A stretch of 64,000 nt of DNA from Hyphomonadaceae bacterium BL14 (GTDB lineage: Bacteria > Pseudomonadota > Alphaproteobacteria > Caulobacterales > Maricaulaceae). Positions 46,331-55,420 of the stretch are shown here, piece by piece; position 1 is the first letter of the stretch, and every line of letters begins with the position of its first letter. The DNA lies in contig CP091242.1 in NCBI GenBank assembly GCA_027627705.1, positions 1,247,138 through 1,311,137 of the forward strand, given 5' to 3'. The notes beneath the pieces are model-generated. The model was given only the letters and a program-made list of their open reading frames with translations. It made no database searches and was not told where the DNA came from. The position numbers and the translations under genes were made by a program.

Positions 46331-46996
46331 TCATGCCTGGGACCCGGCCTCCACGCCGCCACTGGCCTGGCCAGGCTTGGTCAACGCGTCGGCGAAAGCG
46401 TGGTTGGTGTCGCGGTGGCGCGCTTCATCCTCGCGCACCTGGATGACCACATCACGCAGGCGCGCATCCGCGGGCATTTTCCAGTAGTCACGCGCGATCG
46501 CCGGCGCAGCCACATTCTCGATCTGACCGTTATCGATGGCGCCAAGGTATTGCGTATAGCTCACCACGGCCTCCTCTTCGAGATAGGCCACAAAGCGGTG
46601 CGCCGTGCGCGGCGCAAACAGATACAGGAAGAAATAGGCATTATAGAAGATCGCCTGCGCAATCATGATCAACGCACGCTCCAGCACACTCGGCTGGGCA
46701 ATGTGGATGAAGGTCATGAGATGCATGCGCTCGTTTTCTGCTTCATCAAGGAGCTCGCGTATCCAGCCCTGATCCTCACAGATATGGCGCAGGCATTTGA
46801 GGTGCTGCAACAGCCCGCCCACCATGCCCGGCACGGCGGCCACGGTCTCCAGCACCACCGCCCGGTGGCCATAGCGCTTGCGGAAGAACAGATCGGCGAA
46901 CACCCGCATGACTCGCACCATCACGAGGGCGATGCGGTCGCGCACGCCTTCCGGGGCGCGCCGTGTGATCGGGCTGTCTTCGGACCGGGCGGTCAT
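46331..46996 (-). CDS. aox: Alternative oxidase (ubiquinol oxidase, non-electrogenic)
   Basis: A 221-residue di-iron membrane oxidase (PF01786) that reduces O2 from ubiquinol without pumping protons. Iron ligands are visible: E50 in LETVAAVPGM, E89 and H92 in AENERMHLM, a Glu in LEEEAVVSYTQY, and E191 and H194 in REDEARHRD. Start at 46996 (MTARSEDSP) chosen over an upstream ATG at 47011. It is downstream of a MarR gene and hppD, but behind its own 186-base gap with a perfect palindrome. Confidence 0.92.
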   Translation of the reverse strand: MTARSEDSPITRRAPEGVRDRIALVMVRVMRVFADLFFRKRYGHRAVVLETVAAVPGMVGGLLQHLKCLRHICEDQGWIRELLDEAENERMHLMTFIHIAQPSVLERALIMIAQAIFYNAYFFLYLFAPRTAHRFVAYLEEEAVVSYTQYLGAIDNGQIENVAAPAIARDYWKMPADARLRDVVIQVREDEARHRDTNHAFADALTKPGQASGGVEAGSQA

Positions 46997-47072
46997 GATG
47001 TGTCGCTCCAATAGGTTTCAGGTGGATTGCGGGGCTTCTTGCTGAGGCAGGTAAGTCCCGCTCCAGACAGGT

Positions 47073-47086
47073 GCAAGATATCTTGC
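47073..47086. promoter_or_regulatory. 14-bp palindrome upstream of the alternative oxidase
   Basis: GCAAGATATCTTGC is a perfect palindrome, 77 bases before the oxidase start. It is the size of a dimeric regulator site. The sequence does not match a consensus I can name with confidence (NsrR, FNR and NnrR were considered). The adjacent MarR product is one candidate. Confidence 0.5.
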
Positions 47087-47182
47087 GAAAGTGTCGCATC
47101 CCGGCAGCGATGATATCACGGAGGCGGCGTGTAAAGCGGCGTCTGGGCAATGAATTGAGCCCATGCGTCACATCGCCTCGAT

Positions 47183-47677
47183 TTAGAGGGTGACGCTGGC
47201 CGTTTCTGTCAGCCCGATCAGCCGCGCCTCCAGCTTGTCGAGCAGGGCCACGAGCTGGGCGCGTTCTTCGTCCGAGAAGCCTTCAATCAGCGCCGCTTCG
47301 TAGTGCAGGGCCAGCGGGGCGATTTCGAGATAGATGGCCTGCCCGTCGGGGGTCAGCGTCACATCGCTGGCGCGCTTGTCGGCAAGGCTCTGCGTGCGCT
47401 TGACCAGGCGGCGCGCATCCAGCGCGCGGATGGCGCGGCTGACCGTCACCTTGTCCATGGCGGTGGCTTCGCACACGGCCTGGGCGGTCAGCGGCGCGCC
47501 CTCGCCCAGCACCGCGATCACCCGCCACTCCCAGATGGTCAGCCCGAAGCGGGCCTGGTAGGCGCGGGCGATCAGGCCCGACGCCTTGTTCGAGACCACC
47601 GAGAGCCGGTAGGGCAGGTAGTCGCGAAGGCGCATGGTGGCACCTTCGCGGGATATCCGGGACGGCGTGTCATCCAT
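47183..47677 (-). CDS. MarR family winged-helix regulator
   Basis: A 164-residue repressor-type protein. The winged-helix core is LTIWEWRVIAVLGEGAPLTA, recognition helix DKVTVSRAIRALDARRLVKR and wing SLADKRASDVTLTPDG. It lies four bases downstream of hppD, so it probably controls tyrosine catabolism (as HmgR-type proteins do), possibly also the downstream oxidase. An in-frame ATG at 47635 (MRLRDYLPYRL) is an alternative start. Confidence 0.9.
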   Translation of the reverse strand: MDDTPSRISREGATMRLRDYLPYRLSVVSNKASGLIARAYQARFGLTIWEWRVIAVLGEGAPLTAQAVCEATAMDKVTVSRAIRALDARRLVKRTQSLADKRASDVTLTPDGQAIYLEIAPLALHYEAALIEGFSDEERAQLVALLDKLEARLIGLTETASVTL

Positions 47678-47681
47678 GGCG

Positions 47682-48752
47682 TCAGCTGGCGGCGGCGGTC
47701 TTGATCACGCCGCGCCGGATCTGGTCGAGCTCGATGGATTCAAACAGGGCTTTGAAATTACCCTCGCCGAAGCCCTCATTACCCTTGCGCTGGATGATCT
47801 CGAAGAAGATCGGGCCGATATTGGTGGTGGTGAAGATCTGCAGGAGCAGGCCGTCGCCCTTCTCCGGATCACCGTCGACCAGGATGTTGTTGGCTTTGAG
47901 CCGCGCCAGGTCCTCGCCATGGCCCGGCACGCGCTCGTCCACCAGCTCATAATAGGTCTGGGGCGTGGACTGGAACTCCAGCCCCGCGGCGCGCAGCTTT
48001 TCCACCGTGGCATAGATGTCCGGCGTGGTCAGGGCGATGTGCTGAATGCCTTCGCCATTGTATTCGCGCAGGTATTCGGAGATTTGCGACTGATCGTCAG
48101 AGCTTTCGTTGAGCGGGATGCGCAGCTTGCCGCACGCCCCCGTCATCGCCCGCGACAACAGGCCCGTGTGCTGGCCCTTGATGTCGAAATAGCGGATTTC
48201 ACGGAAGTTGAAGACGCGCTCATAAAAGCCCGCCCAGGTGTCCATATTGCCGTTGAGCACGTTGTGGGTCAGGTGGTCGAGCACTTCCAGATTGACCCCT
48301 TTCGTGTCGCCGGCCCCCGGCAGCGGCTCGAACGCCTCGTCGTAGATCGTGGTCTCGCCATAGCGGTCCACCAGATACAGCACCGATCCGCCAATGCCGC
48401 GCAGGGCAGGTGCCAGGCTGTCATCGGCCCATACGCCTTCGCCATAGGGCTCGGCGCCACGCTCAATGGCCTCACCGTAGGCCTTGCGCACATCCTTGAC
48501 GCGGAACGCCATGGCGTTGGCGCTGGGGCCGTGGGCGGCGCGGAAATCGGCCGCCTGGCCGGTCGCTTCGCGATTGACCAGGAAATTGATGTCGCCCTGG
48601 GCCCAGCGTGTGATGTCGCGGGTCTTGTGTTTGGCCACGGCGGTGAAGCCCAGCGTGGTGAAGAGCGCCTCCAGCTTTTCCGGCTGCGGGCTGGTGAACT
48701 CGACGAACTCGAAACCATCGGTTCCCAGCGGGTTCTCGAACAGATCGGCCAT
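47682..48752 (-). CDS. hppD: 4-hydroxyphenylpyruvate dioxygenase
   Basis: A 356-residue Fe(II) enzyme converting 4-hydroxyphenylpyruvate to homogentisate in tyrosine breakdown. The two-VOC-domain layout is present. Iron-site regions: GIQHIALTTPDIYAT and PIFFEIIQRKGNEGFGEGN, where the Glu ligand and the C-terminal helix motif lie. Divergent from maiA across 136 bases containing an AT-richer stretch that probably holds both promoters. Confidence 0.95.
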   Translation of the reverse strand: MADLFENPLGTDGFEFVEFTSPQPEKLEALFTTLGFTAVAKHKTRDITRWAQGDINFLVNREATGQAADFRAAHGPSANAMAFRVKDVRKAYGEAIERGAEPYGEGVWADDSLAPALRGIGGSVLYLVDRYGETTIYDEAFEPLPGAGDTKGVNLEVLDHLTHNVLNGNMDTWAGFYERVFNFREIRYFDIKGQHTGLLSRAMTGACGKLRIPLNESSDDQSQISEYLREYNGEGIQHIALTTPDIYATVEKLRAAGLEFQSTPQTYYELVDERVPGHGEDLARLKANNILVDGDPEKGDGLLLQIFTTTNIGPIFFEIIQRKGNEGFGEGNFKALFESIELDQIRRGVIKTAAAS

Positions 48753-48888
48753 GGCGGGGCTCCTTCATTGACTGTGGGGGACGCCGTGCGGGGGCTTGAT
48801 ATCGGCCCGCCCGCGCGTGCATCGTTCTTCGGACAGGATAGTATCATTTGCAACTAAATTCACCCCCGCACGCGCAGGAGCGCCCGTC

Positions 48889-49533
48889 ATGAAGCTCGTT
48901 CTCCACGGCTATTTCCGCTCCGGTACCACCTACCGTGTGCGACTGGCGCTGAACTGGAAGGGGCTGACATACCAGACCGAGCCGGTGAATCTGGTCGATG
49001 GCGGCCAGCGGGCGGCAGACTATCTGGCGCGTAATCCGCAAGGCCTCGTCCCGGCGCTGGAGGCAGACGGACGCATCCTGACCCAGAGTCCGGCGATTAT
49101 CGAATGGATTGAGGAGACCTGGCCCGACCGCCCGCTCCTGCCTGCCGATCGGTTTGAGCGGGCGCGGGTGCGTGCCTTTGCCGCCGCCATCGGATGCGAC
49201 ATCCACCCGATCCAGAATCTGCGTGTGATGAAGAAGTTGCGCGCTGACCACGGCGCGGATCAGGACGGGGCGGCCGCCTGGGCGCGCCACTGGATCGAAA
49301 CCGGCTTCATGGCGCTGGAACAGATGGCAGCGGATACGGGCGGATCGAACGGCTTCCTGTTCGGCGACGGGCCGTCGCTGGCGGAGATTTATCTGTTGCC
49401 GCAGATGTTCAACGCAAGGCGATTTGGCGTGGACCTGGCACCCTTCCCGCGCCTGGTGGCCGCAGACGCCGCCGCCCGTGCCCTGCCCGAGCTTGCCGCC
49501 GCCGCGCCGGAGCTTCAGCCCGACGCGGTTTGA
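48889..49533 (+). CDS. maiA: Maleylacetoacetate isomerase (zeta-class GST)
   Basis: A 214-residue GST-fold enzyme that isomerises maleylacetoacetate to fumarylacetoacetate. The N-terminal active region is SGTTYRVRLALN, with Thr where the usual SSCS-type motif has Cys/Ser; NPQGLVPALE, LTQSPAIIEWIEE and the zeta-type C-terminal GCDIHPIQNLRV are typical. Start ATG at 48889 with upstream GCAGGAG. Divergent from hppD, hence probably under the same MarR control. Homogentisate dioxygenase and fumarylacetoacetase genes are not in the window. Confidence 0.9.
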   Translation: MKLVLHGYFRSGTTYRVRLALNWKGLTYQTEPVNLVDGGQRAADYLARNPQGLVPALEADGRILTQSPAIIEWIEETWPDRPLLPADRFERARVRAFAAAIGCDIHPIQNLRVMKKLRADHGADQDGAAAWARHWIETGFMALEQMAADTGGSNGFLFGDGPSLAEIYLLPQMFNARRFGVDLAPFPRLVAADAAARALPELAAAAPELQPDAV

Positions 49534-49542
49534 GCCGGCTGG

Positions 49543-49938
49543 CTAGCGCGCCAGCCAGTCCCCGCCCGCAATCGCCCGCGCGCCGGTGAGCGGGCAGACC
49601 CAGACATAGACCCAGGCCTGCTCCCCCGCCGGCTCGGTCAGAGTGAGCCGGCGGCGCTCATAACGGGTGCGCGACTTGTCACCGGGCCAGTAGTCCTCGA
49701 ACGCATCGAGACGCGGCATCACCAGCGCATTGCGCACGGCGAACAGCTCGCCGCGCACCTGGCCCGGCCCGCCGACCAGGCCGGGATAATCCCCCAGATC
49801 ATAGAGCAGGCCAGGGATCAGGCAGGGGCCGCGGGCCTCGAACGCCCCCGCCAGGCCAAACTGGGCGAACCCGGTCTGACCGGCGCGCAGCAAGCCATAG
49901 ACCGCGATCAGATCCCCGTCACGAACCGGCCCGCTCAT
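49543..49938 (-). CDS. Gamma-glutamylcyclotransferase-like (AIG2/GGCT-fold) protein
   Basis: A 131-residue protein with the N-terminal YGLLRAGQ motif of the GGCT/AIG2 fold, PGLLYDLGDYPGLV in the middle and the catalytic-type Glu in DAFEDYWPGD. It may cyclise gamma-glutamyl amines. ATG at 49938 overlaps the DUF418 gene stop (ATGA). It converges with maiA with 9 bases between. Confidence 0.82.
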   Translation of the reverse strand: MSGPVRDGDLIAVYGLLRAGQTGFAQFGLAGAFEARGPCLIPGLLYDLGDYPGLVGGPGQVRGELFAVRNALVMPRLDAFEDYWPGDKSRTRYERRRLTLTEPAGEQAWVYVWVCPLTGARAIAGGDWLAR

Positions 49939-51152
49939 CCTGTGGCGCGCTCCTTCAGGATCGGATGCAGCTTGCCATAGGTCAGCGCCCGCCACAGCCA
50001 CTCGAACGGTCCGTAGCGGAACACCTGCAGCCACAGCATCGAGACAATCAGCTGCACCACCCAGATGACGATGACCAGCTGGACCTGATCAATCCGCTCC
50101 ATGGTGCCGAACAGGCCCAGGCCCGGCGTACCCACAAAGATAAACACCATGACAATGGACTGGGTGAGGTAGTTGGTGAAGGCCATGCGTCCCGCCGCGC
50201 GGAATGGCGCGCGCAGCAGAGACAGTACCGGTGCCTTGCAGACCAGCATCACCACCGCTGCATAGCCGAACGCCATGAGCAGTGAGCCGATATAGTTGGT
50301 GGCCGTGTGGAGCCACATTTCATCAAGAGCAAAGTTGTTGGCCAGCGCGTGATCAGCCCCAAACCAGACCAGCGGCACGCCGACGGCCAGACCCACCAGT
50401 GCGCTGATCAGATACTGGGCAACCGACCAGCGTGCGAGCAGGAAACCGGACTTGAACAGCGCCATGCCCAGGAACATCACGCCGATGATCCGTCCGGCAT
50501 AGAGGATCGTGGACAGCTGACCGGCCACCGCGATGACCGCGTTATAGCCGCGGCTTTCCAGCCATCCGGCCTGGTAGGCGGCGACCTGGGCGGCCAACTG
50601 GTCAGGCGGCAGAGCCATATTGACGTCTTCAGCACTCATCCCCTCAGGCAGGAGGATGAAGGCCGACATGGCGCCGACCATGATCAGCCCGGTCAAGGCG
50701 GTCCAGAACAGCCCCCAGAACACCAGCTTGCCGATACGCATGCGCCGGAACAGCACCACGATCATGCCCGCAAGCGCGTAGGTAACCAGAATGTCGCCAA
50801 ACCAAAGCGCGTAGGCGTGCACCATGCCGAAAGCGAGCAGCCATAGCATGCGCCGGTAATGCACTTTGGCGGAGCTGTCCGGCCCGTCCCCGGCCATCAG
50901 GATGATCCCGGCACCGAACAGGGCGGAAAACAGCGTGATGAACTTCATCTCGAAGAAGACGTGCTGGACGAACCAGGCCGTCTGGTTGATGCCGGTGAAA
51001 TCCATATGGGCGGTTGGATTCTGATAGGCCGGCCAGACCATGGCGAACGCCTGCACATTCACCATCAAAATGCCCAGCACGGCGATGCCGCGCAGAACAT
51101 CCAGGCTTTCAAACCGGTCCTTTGCCGCCACCGGCACCGCATTTGCGGTCAT
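49935..51152 (-). CDS. DUF418 membrane protein
   Basis: A 405-residue polytopic inner-membrane protein with about ten hydrophobic helices. It begins with the family hallmark RFESLDVLRGIAVLGILMVN and ends with the DUF418 signature GPFEWLWRALTYGKLHP. The fold resembles acyltransferase-3/DUF1624-type membrane proteins; function unknown. First gene of a two-gene unit with the GGCT-like gene. Confidence 0.9.
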   Translation of the reverse strand: MTANAVPVAAKDRFESLDVLRGIAVLGILMVNVQAFAMVWPAYQNPTAHMDFTGINQTAWFVQHVFFEMKFITLFSALFGAGIILMAGDGPDSSAKVHYRRMLWLLAFGMVHAYALWFGDILVTYALAGMIVVLFRRMRIGKLVFWGLFWTALTGLIMVGAMSAFILLPEGMSAEDVNMALPPDQLAAQVAAYQAGWLESRGYNAVIAVAGQLSTILYAGRIIGVMFLGMALFKSGFLLARWSVAQYLISALVGLAVGVPLVWFGADHALANNFALDEMWLHTATNYIGSLLMAFGYAAVVMLVCKAPVLSLLRAPFRAAGRMAFTNYLTQSIVMVFIFVGTPGLGLFGTMERIDQVQLVIVIWVVQLIVSMLWLQVFRYGPFEWLWRALTYGKLHPILKERATG

Positions 51153-51369
51153 GATGCTCTCCCCTTGCCCGACCGTCGCGCCTGCCGCTGGCGCGGCGAG
51201 AACGCATCAGTGTTGGGCCGCACGCTGGCGATTTTGCCGGGCGACTGCAAGAATTTACTGGGCTGCACCCTGGTTCCTTACGAAGAATTCACGCCCGCCT
51301 GCGAGGCTTTGAGCTTGTCACGCGTGCGGCCTTGAGCGCATAAGGGACACCACGAAAGGCTGGCGGTTC

Positions 51370-51624
51370 ATGTCATTCCTCATCGAAGTTCTCCACATGC
51401 TGGTTGCGGCCCTGCTGGCCGCGATCGGCATTGGCTATGAGCGTGACCTTCAGGACTGCCCGCCGATTCGTTTCGAGCCCGCCGCTCATGTCAGCGTGCA
51501 GCCTGAAGCCGCCCGGCCGCTGGTCGAGCTGAGCGATACCGATACCGTATCCGGGGCCACGTGGAGCGGCATCTCGCGCGATTGCGAGCCGCCGCGCACA
51601 GCCCTGACGCTTCCGGTGCTTTAA
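51370..51624 (+). CDS. Small exported hypothetical protein (84 aa)
   Basis: An 84-codon frame beginning MSFLIEVLHMLVAALLAAIG, a hydrophobic leader, followed by a polar tail with two cysteines (DCPPIRF and RDCEPPR). Third codon positions are mostly G or C, as in real genes here, and GAAAGG precedes the ATG. No family recognised; could be spurious. Confidence 0.5.
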   Translation: MSFLIEVLHMLVAALLAAIGIGYERDLQDCPPIRFEPAAHVSVQPEAARPLVELSDTDTVSGATWSGISRDCEPPRTALTLPVL

Positions 51625-51733
51625 CTCCCCGCGCTCAAGGCCTAAAACAGACGGGCGCTCAATCTGACCGTACAGGGATGAGGAGCGCGCGTGTGGGCGC
51701 GCATCCGCGCACAGCTTTGAGAAACGGGGCGTC

Positions 51734-53752
51734 ATGGCCGTCAGGGACGCAAAATCCGAACCGGTCGCTGCAAACATCAGTGAGCCTGCCAGCCTGCCCG
51801 GCGGCGGGGTGCTGGACACTGTGCGCTCGCGCCGGGACGTCACAGCGCCGCCCGCGGAGCCGGACATGGTGCCGCCCGCGCGCGGCGGCGGCTGGATCGC
51901 GTTTCTCGGGCTCGCCTTCGGCCTGTTATGGGCAGGCGGTGCCAGCGCCTATCTGGCCGGATACACAGACCTGGCCAGCCTGACGGCCGCCCAGCTGGCC
52001 GGCCTGTCTGTTTTCGCCGTGGCACCCGCGCTTTTGTTCATTCTGGCCGGCTTGCTCGGCCGCGAGGTCGCGCGCTCGAGTGCCCGCGCACGCCGGCTTG
52101 ACCTGGCCGTGGCGCGCCTGGCCGCGCCCTTGACCCATGCCGAGACCGATACCGCGCGCCTGGCCGACGCCATCGCGGTTCAGATCGACCGGGTCAACTC
52201 CACCATGGAAAGCGCGCTGGCGCGCCTGGCCGCCATGGAAGAAGTGATCACCCATCACGCCGACAGTCTGGAAGACAGTTCAGGCAAGGCGCGCGAGCGC
52301 GCCGAGGCGCTCGTGCGCTCCCTGCGCGCGGAGCGTGAGAAGCTGTCAGACGTGGCCGAAAGCCTCGATGACAAGGCCGCGCTCATCGCTGCCGCCATCC
52401 AGGACCAGTCCAAAATGGTCGCCGCCGCCGCCGAGCTCGCCGATTCGCGCGCAGCCGAGAGCGAGAAGCGCATACGGTCAGGTGCCGACCGGCTCAAATC
52501 CGCCGGCGACAGCGTGGAAGACGCCAGCAACCGCGTGACACTCTCACTGGATGCCCGGTCCAACGAGTTGCGGGACTTCGCCGATGCGCTCAAAGCCCGC
52601 AGCGAAGGGCTGGAGGCCGCCTATCTCAAGCATCGCGACCGGCTGGGCGAAGCCAGTGACGCCCTGCGCAAGGAGCAGGAAAAGATCGCCGCCTCGCTCG
52701 ATTTCCACAAGGCCGAGCTGGAAACCATGACCCGCACCGCCCGCGGCGGGGCCGACACACTCAAAGCCGCGGCGGAAAAGTCAGGTCAGATCTTCCAGAC
52801 CGCCGTTGAAGCCGCGCTCAAGCGCGCCGAATCCCTGGGCGAGCTGGTGCGCAAGGAAAGCGCGGACGCGGCCAAGGCCCAGGAAAAGGCCATGGACCGC
52901 CTGCGCGCCGTGGCCGAAGCCGCCCGCGAAGCGGCCGAAAGCGCCGGCTCCAGTCTGGAGGCCCAGGCCGGGGCCGCCGAGGCCGCGCTGGAGCGCGTCA
53001 GCGAAGCCGGGTTTGAGGCGGCGCGCCGCTCCGACGACGCCTTCCAGGCCCGTTTGCAGGAAGCCGAAACCCTCACCGAGCGCGCGGCAAAAGCCGCCGA
53101 GTCCGCCTCTGAAGCCGTGCGCCGCCAGCTGGCCGATACGCTGGAGACCTCCAGGCGCGAGACGGCGCGCGTTGAATCCGAACTGGCCGATCTGCGCCGC
53201 AAGCTGGAAGCCGCGCCCGATGCGGCCCGCGAAAGCGCGCAGGCCATTGAGCGCATCCTGTCAGACGGGCTGGAGCGCCTGACCAGCACGGCGGCGGAAG
53301 CCAGCGACCAGGCGCGTGACATCGACGCCCAGTTCCAGGCCCGCATCCGGCAGAATTATGAGCTGCTGTCAGACTTCATCCTGCGCATGGGATCGGTGGC
53401 CGGCGGGCGCAAGCCGCTGGATCTGCCCGCCAACGAGGTCCCCGATCCTCTGAGCGCCCGGCGCACTGGGGAAAGCCGCGCGCGCACGGCCAATCCGCGT
53501 CCGGCGCGGGACAAAACGGATGACGATGCGCCTGCTGACCCCGCGTTACGTGGTGACAGGTCCGATGACCGTGCAGAGGACGCGTCGCCGGAGCCGGACA
53601 CCCCGGATAATGACACCGCGCCGTCCCGCACCTCGGCAGCGGGACGCGATCCGGGCTGGCGCTGGCGCGATTTGCTGGCGAACATGGAGCCGAAAGACGA
53701 AGACGCGCCTGAGCCAGACCCCGATCCGGCGCCCCGCACGCGCAAACGGTGA
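51734..53752 (+). CDS. TipN-like membrane-anchored polar coiled-coil protein
   Basis: A 672-residue protein: a cytoplasmic N-terminus, two transmembrane helices (about residues 54-74 and 88-109), a very long Ala/Glu/Arg-rich coiled coil (about 125-560), a conserved-looking IRQNYELLSDFILRMGSVAGGR segment at its end, and an acidic disordered tail. This is the architecture of Caulobacter TipN, the new-pole landmark protein. The assignment rests on layout, not on a verified alignment. Single gene, preceded by a gap of about 110 bases. Confidence 0.65.
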   Translation: MAVRDAKSEPVAANISEPASLPGGGVLDTVRSRRDVTAPPAEPDMVPPARGGGWIAFLGLAFGLLWAGGASAYLAGYTDLASLTAAQLAGLSVFAVAPALLFILAGLLGREVARSSARARRLDLAVARLAAPLTHAETDTARLADAIAVQIDRVNSTMESALARLAAMEEVITHHADSLEDSSGKARERAEALVRSLRAEREKLSDVAESLDDKAALIAAAIQDQSKMVAAAAELADSRAAESEKRIRSGADRLKSAGDSVEDASNRVTLSLDARSNELRDFADALKARSEGLEAAYLKHRDRLGEASDALRKEQEKIAASLDFHKAELETMTRTARGGADTLKAAAEKSGQIFQTAVEAALKRAESLGELVRKESADAAKAQEKAMDRLRAVAEAAREAAESAGSSLEAQAGAAEAALERVSEAGFEAARRSDDAFQARLQEAETLTERAAKAAESASEAVRRQLADTLETSRRETARVESELADLRRKLEAAPDAARESAQAIERILSDGLERLTSTAAEASDQARDIDAQFQARIRQNYELLSDFILRMGSVAGGRKPLDLPANEVPDPLSARRTGESRARTANPRPARDKTDDDAPADPALRGDRSDDRAEDASPEPDTPDNDTAPSRTSAAGRDPGWRWRDLLANMEPKDEDAPEPDPDPAPRTRKR

Positions 53753-53835
53753 TCCCGGCTCTCCGGCTTGTGACTGGCCGCGCCGTCCATCCGGGATAGA
53801 TTGAGCGTCAGGCATCCAAGATAAGGATTTGCGTC

Positions 53836-54375
53836 ATGACGCTGACCACCCGCCGCGTGTTTCTGGGCGCTGCACTCGCCTTCACCGCCGCCGGTCCGGC
53901 GCTGGCGCGCAGCCGCTTTGACGAGACCGATCTGTTCGCTCACCCCGGCATTGTGCCCTGGGGCGAGGAAGCCGAAGATTATTCTGCGCTTACAGATGAC
54001 GACTGGCGGGCGCGCCTGACGCCCGACCAGTTCCGCATCCTGCGCCAGGAGGGTACCGAGCGGCCCGGCTCAAGCCCGCTGGATGACGAGACGCGCGACG
54101 GGATTTTTGTGTGCGCCGGCTGCGCCCTGCCGCTGTTTTCCTCGCACACCAAATATGACAGCCGGACCGGTTGGCCCAGCTTCTGGGCACCGCTGGACGG
54201 TGCCGTGCGCACCAAGCCGGACCGCCGCCTGTGGACCCCGCGCACCGAGTATCACTGCGCCCGCTGCGGCGGTCATCAGGGCCATGTCTTCGAAGACGGC
54301 CCCCGCCCCACCGGCCAGCGCTGGTGCAATAACGGCCTGGCGCTGAATTTCGTGGCGCGGCCGCAGGGCACCTAA
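53836..54375 (+). CDS. msrB: Exported peptide-methionine (R)-S-oxide reductase
   Basis: A 179-residue MsrB with a twin-arginine-like leader (TTRRVFLGAALAFTAAGPALA), so the enzyme repairs oxidised periplasmic proteins. Zinc cysteines are in CAGC and CARCGGHQGHVF; the catalytic Cys is in RWCNNGLALNF. The SGWPSF motif appears as TGWPSFW. It converges with the VOC gene with a four-base overlap. Confidence 0.95.
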   Translation: MTLTTRRVFLGAALAFTAAGPALARSRFDETDLFAHPGIVPWGEEAEDYSALTDDDWRARLTPDQFRILRQEGTERPGSSPLDDETRDGIFVCAGCALPLFSSHTKYDSRTGWPSFWAPLDGAVRTKPDRRLWTPRTEYHCARCGGHQGHVFEDGPRPTGQRWCNNGLALNFVARPQGT

Positions 54376-55253
54376 AGCTCGATCACTTCCACCAGCAATC
54401 CGTCCGGGCCGCGCAGCGTGCCGGAGCGTTTGCCGTTATAGGGCGCGCCCTCGCGCACTGTGGGCGGGCTGACCCACTCGCCCTTGATCGCGTCGAAATC
54501 GGGGTGCAGGAAGCTGCCCACGCAGCAGCCGGGGACCAGCATGCCCTCATGCCGGGGGCGCTCCGTCGCGGCGGGCGGGTATTGATCGAGCTCCAGAAAC
54601 ACGTCCCGTCCGTGAATACCGGTGGAGATGGTGTGCAGCTCGGTCTTCGGCGTGCCGAAGGCGTCGGCGAGCATGTGGTATTCGATTTCCATCACCCGGC
54701 CGGTCTCAAACCCCAGCGTGTCGTCAAACCATTTCAGGCTGGCATGCATGTCCGAGCAGCCGATCACCAGAATGAACAGGCGGTCGATGGGCGCGGTGGC
54801 GCGCGGCAGATCATAGGCCGGCAGATCATCGCGGATCTGGGTAAGGTACACGATCTCCCCGTCTGGGCCTTTCATCTGCATGGGGTAGATCGCGGGCAGG
54901 CCCTCGATCTCGCGCGGCGGGCCGATCACCTCAAACGGCGAGGCCTTGATGCGCTCATGGGCGGCGAGCACGTCCTGCACGCAGATTTCGATGGAATTCC
55001 AGCCATAGGTGGTCAGCGGCTTGTATTCGGGCACGGGCTTCTGCTCGACCAGCCGCAGATAAATCTCCGCGCCCGAGGCCGGCGCCATGACCAGGCTGCG
55101 CGCCCCGGCGGATTTGGGCGCATTGAACGCCTCGGCGAGATCCGCCCCCAGCGTCCCGCGCGAGACGGTCGTGTAGTCGAGATAGTCGCGATACAGCGCC
55201 TCGGCGGCGTCCAGATCAGCAACCGTCAGCGTGGCGGCGCGCAGGAGTTTCAT
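54372..55253 (-). CDS. VOC (glyoxalase-fold) family protein, two-domain
   Basis: A 293-residue protein with two vicinal-oxygen-chelate repeats: LLRAATLTVADLDAAEALYR and FILVIGCSDMHASLKWFDDT start the modules, and IEICVQDVLAAHERI and LRGPDGLLVEVIEL close them. Candidate metal residues are H227-type, but the substrate is unknown. Start at 55253 (MKLLRAATLTV) chosen by domain N-terminus. Possible roles include dioxygenase or lyase. Confidence 0.85.
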   Translation of the reverse strand: MKLLRAATLTVADLDAAEALYRDYLDYTTVSRGTLGADLAEAFNAPKSAGARSLVMAPASGAEIYLRLVEQKPVPEYKPLTTYGWNSIEICVQDVLAAHERIKASPFEVIGPPREIEGLPAIYPMQMKGPDGEIVYLTQIRDDLPAYDLPRATAPIDRLFILVIGCSDMHASLKWFDDTLGFETGRVMEIEYHMLADAFGTPKTELHTISTGIHGRDVFLELDQYPPAATERPRHEGMLVPGCCVGSFLHPDFDAIKGEWVSPPTVREGAPYNGKRSGTLRGPDGLLVEVIEL

Positions 55254-55420
55254 ATGCCAGACCCTCATTCTGACCCCGGCGCGCGACGGCGCGGGGCATG
55301 ACCGGACAGCCGGGCTCGCCACGGCTTGATGAGTTGGTATACCATTTGAACCATTCCAGTGCGCAAGCCATGGCCTGCGTTTTGTCCGCCGCCGCTTGCC
55401 GGCGCCTGAAGGAGAGACCC

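Noticed and set aside
49534..49556. Hairpin GGCTGGC-N6-GCCAGCC between maiA and the GGCT-like gene as a terminator
   Set aside because: The stem is short and no T-run follows on either strand, so it is not called as a terminator.
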